A DNA stretch of 10,041 nt from an uncultured Bacillota bacterium (GTDB lineage: Bacteria; Bacillota; UBA994; UBA5500): assembly GCA_937874815.1 (NCBI GenBank), contig CALNBW010000182.1, forward strand, positions 1-10,041. Reading direction: 5' to 3'. The notes beneath the pieces are model-generated. The model searched no databases. It had not been told where the DNA came from and saw only the letters and a list, made by a program, of their open reading frames with translations. The translations under genes and the position numbers were made by a program. Shown one piece after another: positions 7,784-10,041 of the stretch (its first letter is position 1; each line of letters opens with the position of its first letter).

Positions 7784-8494
7784 CTACTTCTTCGCTAGAT
7801 ATTCTTCCAGGCATAAATCTTCCTCATACATACGGGCCGCGTGTTCAACGCCAACATAGCGAAAATGCCAAGGTTCGAAAATGATGCCCGTTATATCCTG
7901 TTTGTCTTTAGGATAGCGCAGTACAAAACCGTAGTTATGGGCATTGGCCGCCAGCCATTTGCCAGCATCGGTTTTTGCGAAACCTGGATCCAGGTTTTGA
8001 TAACTGGGGGTTACTATATCTGCCGCCAAACCAGTGTTATGCTCGCTGGTTCCAGGCCGGGCCACAATGGCCGCTGCTTCCACTGCCGCATCTGCCTCTG
8101 AGCGCCCTTTATTGATTAACTTCTGCACCTGATTCTTATATAAGCGTTCTTGCGTAGCATAGGGGCGGTGGGCAGAAATGACCAAAAGGGTGATGCCGTC
8201 CTCCTTAGCCGCAGCCTTCATTGCCAAATAGGCATCAGCGGCTTGCTCCTCCAGCTTAAAATTGCCTTGTATCGTTTTCAAATTCGGCACCAGGTCTTCT
8301 GATAGCGGGTTATCTGCGTTGACCAAAACTAAATAAGGATCTGGTTCTGTTACAGGCTCTGGCACTTCATCTGTGTTGTCGGGCGGCAAGTCTGTGTTCT
8401 GAACAACTGGAGTGCAACCACTAATAGCAACTACTAACATAGCCATTAATGCAAGCAAGATTAAAATACTTCTATCCATGCGCTTCATCTGCAT
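7784..8494 (-). CDS. VanY-like D-alanyl-D-alanine carboxypeptidase, predicted lipoprotein
   Basis: This is a zinc metallopeptidase of the VanY/DdlX-type (peptidase M15B) family, which removes the terminal D-alanine from peptidoglycan stem peptides outside the membrane. From the ATG at 8494 it has 236 residues: a signal of about 26 residues (KR near the start, hydrophobic ILILLALMAMLVVA), then AISGC with C27 as the likely lipidated cysteine, an acidic Pro-rich linker (to about 55), and the M15 domain. Zinc and catalytic residues are visible: H152 and D159 in SEHNTGLAAD, E207 and H210 in EPWHF, plus SAHRPYATQ (107-115). Nothing essential is missing. AGGAAG lies 10 nt upstream of this ATG; GTG codons at 8497 and 8500 are close alternatives that would add only 1-2 residues. 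No VanRS or VanHAX genes are nearby, so a housekeeping wall role is more likely than glycopeptide resistance. Confidence 0.92.
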   Translation of the reverse strand: MQMKRMDRSILILLALMAMLVVAISGCTPVVQNTDLPPDNTDEVPEPVTEPDPYLVLVNADNPLSEDLVPNLKTIQGNFKLEEQAADAYLAMKAAAKEDGITLLVISAHRPYATQERLYKNQVQKLINKGRSEADAAVEAAAIVARPGTSEHNTGLAADIVTPSYQNLDPGFAKTDAGKWLAANAHNYGFVLRYPKDKQDITGIIFEPWHFRYVGVEHAARMYEEDLCLEEYLAKK

Positions 8495-8519
8495 CACCAC
8501 ATTTCTTCCTGTTACTCCA

Positions 8520-8548
8520 ATCTTACCGCAGATGCCATTGCTTGTCAC
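8520..8548 (-). promoter_or_regulatory. Candidate promoter for the vanY-like gene
   Basis: On the - strand GTGACA (8548-8543, 5/6 to TTGACA) is followed after 17 nt by TAAGAT (8525-8520, 4/6 to TATAAT). It would start transcription near 8513, giving a leader of about 20 nt that contains the AGGAAG ribosome site. It overlaps the stop of the upstream small ORF. The spacing is ideal but the -10 is weak. Confidence 0.4.
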
Positions 8549-8853
8549 GAGGGATTGCCATCACCCCCAGAAACTAAAGCTTCCTCGCGAATCTGTAGAT
8601 ACGTTTCTTGCGGGCTACTGTCTTGAATGCGCATTTGCGGAACAGGCTTTGCGAGGCATAATTGCCGCATTTTATTCGGGCATAGGCCAAACGGCCACCA
8701 GCACTGCGCACCAGCCAAGCTCCCGTTAACCCGTATCGCAAAATGAGGGCGCGTTAACACCCGGCGCGGGCTGAGGGATACCCCATTATAGCGGCGCACC
8801 CCTCTAGCCACTACCCTAGCCAAACCAAGATCACGAACGCGACACAGCTTCAC
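8545..8853 (-). CDS. Small uncharacterised ORF, 102 residues, with strong ribosome site
   Basis: I do not recognise this protein. It begins with GTG at 8853, preceded by GGGGAGGAG with 9 nt spacing, and ends in TGA at 8545. The product MKLCRVRDLGLARVV... is rich in arginine and has several cysteines and a WWPFGLC segment around residue 53-59, but no signal peptide, membrane segment or known motif. The C-terminal third (QDSSPQETYLQIREEALVSGGDGN) looks more like ordinary soluble protein than the basic N-terminal part. It sits 35 nt after the DUF3298 gene and 50 nt before the vanY-like gene, both on the same strand, so it could be part of one transcript. Against it: no homology I can name and no clear codon signal. 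It may be a small lineage-specific protein, a decayed gene, or an untranslated stretch with a chance ribosome site. Confidence 0.4.
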   Translation of the reverse strand: MKLCRVRDLGLARVVARGVRRYNGVSLSPRRVLTRPHFAIRVNGSLAGAQCWWPFGLCPNKMRQLCLAKPVPQMRIQDSSPQETYLQIREEALVSGGDGNPS

Positions 8854-8862
8854 TAAGCCCCA

Positions 8863-8871
8863 CTCCTCCCC
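8863..8871 (-). promoter_or_regulatory. Shine-Dalgarno site upstream of the small ORF
   Basis: On the - strand GGGGAGGAG ends 9 nt before the GTG at 8853. It is the main support for translation of the 102-residue ORF and lies in the 35-nt gap after the DUF3298 gene. Confidence 0.5.
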
Positions 8872-8888
8872 AAGAACTCTGGCAAGTG

Positions 8889-9458
8889 CTAAGAACGCAT
8901 GATGCGCCGAATAGGACTATTAGGTGCCAGGATGTCAGCAATAGCCGCGTAGGGAATGCGGAACTCTGGTATACCCAAGTAGTAAGGCGTATAGTCATAG
9001 GTTTGGAAATAGATAACCAGGTTTTCTGACTCCAGGTAATATCCCTGGTTGGGGGTAATGCGTTCGAAAGGCCGCAGCAAGGGCAAATTTTGCTCTGCTA
9101 TTTGCTCCTTAACGATGGCGCTAATGCGTTCTATGTAATCACTATTGGGTTGGAATAAATCCGATAGTTGATAGAGCCTGCCAGTTGCCAAATTGAAAGT
9201 AAAAGAGCGGCGGATGGTTAGCCCGTGGGCCGCCTTCTGCTGGTAGCCGTAGATGTCGGTGTAGGAACTGCTCACTCCATTTTCATTGGCCGTGTTCGCA
9301 AAAGAGGGATAGACATTGACGTCAGGTCGTCCATAGTTAAGCTCTTTCAGAACCTGCCGCAGCTGGGTCTGGATAACGCGGTTGATACGGTTCTGCACCT
9401 GTCTGTTGGGCAGTCCTTGCACCCGCGGAAGCATCAAAGCCTGCAAGTTACGAGGCAA
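8889..9458 (-). CDS. DUF3298/RsiV-C-terminal-like domain protein
   Basis: The 189-residue product matches the DUF3298 fold found in the extracellular part of anti-sigma factor RsiV and of PdaC-type deacetylases. Visible: an N-terminal PdaC/DUF4163-like stretch with LPNRQVQNRINRVI (16-29), then the DUF3298 hallmark AAHGLTIRRSFTFNLATGRLYQLSDLF (77-102), the helix YIERISAIVKEQI (108-120), ITPNQGYYLESENLVIYFQTYDYTPYYLGIPEFRIPY (134-170). In RsiV this domain binds lysozyme; the function here is unknown. The TTG start at 9458 is chosen because GAGAGGAGGTG lies 6 nt upstream; the in-frame alternative at 9542 would run through that site and adds no signal sequence. Oddly, neither start provides a signal peptide or membrane helix, although relatives usually act outside the membrane. 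A possible -10 (TATACT, near 9490) lacks a convincing -35. It follows the MATE terminator and precedes the small ORF and vanY-like gene. Confidence 0.85.
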   Translation of the reverse strand: MPRNLQALMLPRVQGLPNRQVQNRINRVIQTQLRQVLKELNYGRPDVNVYPSFANTANENGVSSSYTDIYGYQQKAAHGLTIRRSFTFNLATGRLYQLSDLFQPNSDYIERISAIVKEQIAEQNLPLLRPFERITPNQGYYLESENLVIYFQTYDYTPYYLGIPEFRIPYAAIADILAPNSPIRRIMRS

Positions 9459-9464
9459 TATAAA

Positions 9465-9475
9465 CACCTCCTCTC
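9465..9475 (-). promoter_or_regulatory. Ribosome binding site fixing the DUF3298 TTG start
   Basis: On the - strand GAGAGGAGGTG is followed by a 6-nt spacer (TTTATA) and TTG at 9458. The arrangement is the same as at addA: GGAGGTG, 6-7 nt, TTG. Confidence 0.85.
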
Positions 9476-9554
9476 GATTGCTGCTGTAGTATATGCGTGG
9501 CGAGAGTGAGGTGGTGCTGCTCCCAGGGAGCCCGCTAGACAAGAATTAGCGTAG

Positions 9555-9580
9555 AAAAAGGCGCCACCGAGGTGACGCCT
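9555..9580 (-). terminator. Rho-independent terminator of the MATE gene
   Basis: On the - strand the stem AGGCG-x-CACC pairs with GGTG-x-CGCCT (arms 9576-9580 plus 9571-9574 with 9565-9568 plus 9559-9563, one A/C mismatch) and runs directly into TTTTTC. It lies about 17 nt after the MATE stop and separates that gene from the DUF3298 gene. Confidence 0.85.
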
Positions 9581-9596
9581 AAGAAGGCCTAGGTTA

Positions 9597-10041
9597 CTAG
9601 ACCCGTGCCTTCTGCCAGTGTTTAGAGTTGTAACGGAAGTAGATCACCAGCGAGCGGGTAAACTGGTCAACTAGCAATGCATACCAGGCACCAATTACCC
9701 CTAGTTCCAGTACATTGACGAATAGCAGAGCTAACACGACGCGGATACCAGCTACCCCAATAAAAGTAGAAATCAGCGGCCAGCGTGTGTCTCCCGCACC
9801 GCGCAGTGCGCCTGCCAGAATAAATTGGGTGGATTGGAAAGGCTGCACAAAGGCGGCCACCTTAAGAACTAAGCCAACAATATTGATTACCTCAGGATCA
9901 TCCGTATAGAGCGTCGCAATCTGACGCCCGAAGAAAAAGAAAATTAACCCCATGGTGATGGCCACGTATTGGCCAACCTGTCTGGTCTGCCAACCATATT
10001 TCTCTGCATTATCGGGGCGCCCTTCCCCAAGACTACGGCCT
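9597..10041 (-). CDS. MATE family multidrug/cation antiporter, C-terminal part only
   Basis: This is the C-terminal third (147 complete residues) of a MATE efflux protein, a 12-helix inner-membrane antiporter that exports cationic compounds using a Na+ or H+ gradient. The gene starts beyond the right edge; the open frame continues to the last base, and the GTG at 9965 is an internal valine codon. The first visible residues, GRSLGEGRPDNAEKYGWQ, match the conserved MATE loop usually written GQxLGAGxxxxA. Further on lie hydrophobic helices (AITMGLIFFFFGRQIATLYT and following) and the second signature ILAGALRGAGDTRWPL. The protein ends with a basic tail RYNSKHWQKARV, then TAG and a terminator. 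Substrate cannot be told from this part. Nothing suggests a broken gene. Confidence 0.93.
   Translation of the reverse strand, partial: GRSLGEGRPDNAEKYGWQTRQVGQYVAITMGLIFFFFGRQIATLYTDDPEVINIVGLVLKVAAFVQPFQSTQFILAGALRGAGDTRWPLISTFIGVAGIRVVLALLFVNVLELGVIGAWYALLVDQFTRSLVIYFRYNSKHWQKARV

Noticed and set aside
7434..7859. A 141-codon + strand open frame spanning the SDR start, the hairpin array and the vanY end
   Set aside because: It runs antisense across two well-supported genes and the palindromic array, has no ribosome site, and its Cys/Ser-rich product looks random.
8495..8548. Longer N-terminus for the vanY-like protein starting at 8548
   Set aside because: It would place 18 extra, non-signal residues before a normal lipoprotein signal, and a ribosome site and possible promoter lie within that stretch.
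8412..8729. A 105-codon + strand open frame over the vanY signal sequence and the gap upstream
   Set aside because: It is antisense to the vanY-like N-terminus, has no ribosome site, and the opposite strand offers a better supported ORF.
8495..8778. Riboswitch (cobalamin, TPP, T-box) upstream of the vanY-like gene
   Set aside because: I looked for the conserved cores of these classes and saw none. A GGTGATGGCAATCCC stretch only loosely recalls parts of them.

Overview
The window looks like ordinary chromosome from a Bacillota (Firmicutes) bacterium of moderate GC content, by eye slightly above 50%. The reasons are a tandem addB-addA pair of the Bacillus type with strong Shine-Dalgarno sites, frequent TTG and GTG starts, and a VanY-like lipoprotein beside a DUF3298/RsiV-like gene. 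A Negativicutes or Peptococcaceae-like host is my guess from protein flavour only. No phage, insertion sequence, CRISPR array, tRNA or rRNA was seen.

Layout. Positions 2-6651 on the + strand hold the 3' part of addB (its N-terminal region lies off the left edge) and a complete addA. They overlap by 4 nt (TTGA) and encode the AddAB helicase-nuclease for double-strand break repair. A bidirectional terminator (6666-6700) separates them from everything to the right, which is on the - strand. In transcription order from the right edge this is: the 3' end of a MATE transporter gene (9597-10041), its terminator (9555-9580), a DUF3298/RsiV-like gene (8889-9458), a small uncharacterised ORF with a strong ribosome binding site (8545-8853), a VanY-like D-Ala-D-Ala carboxypeptidase lipoprotein (7784-8494), a roughly 155-nt array of hairpins closed by a long GC-rich inverted repeat (7601-7756), and a short-chain dehydrogenase/reductase (6719-7483) with its own near-consensus promoter and a leader hairpin.

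How the genes fit together. AddA and AddB act as one complex. The DUF3298 gene, small ORF and vanY-like gene are co-directional with gaps of about 35 and 50 nt and may form a cell-envelope group, though vanY also has a candidate promoter of its own. The SDR gene appears to be an independent unit, separated from vanY by the hairpin array.

The most unusual item is the hairpin array at 7601-7756: five consecutive small hairpins enclosed by a 16-bp perfect inverted repeat (19 bp with one bulge). It could be an elaborate terminator, a structured RNA or a small mobile palindromic element. No clear new multi-gene system was found. Of the more than 300 bases between vanY and the SDR gene, the part not in the array holds the SDR promoter and leader.
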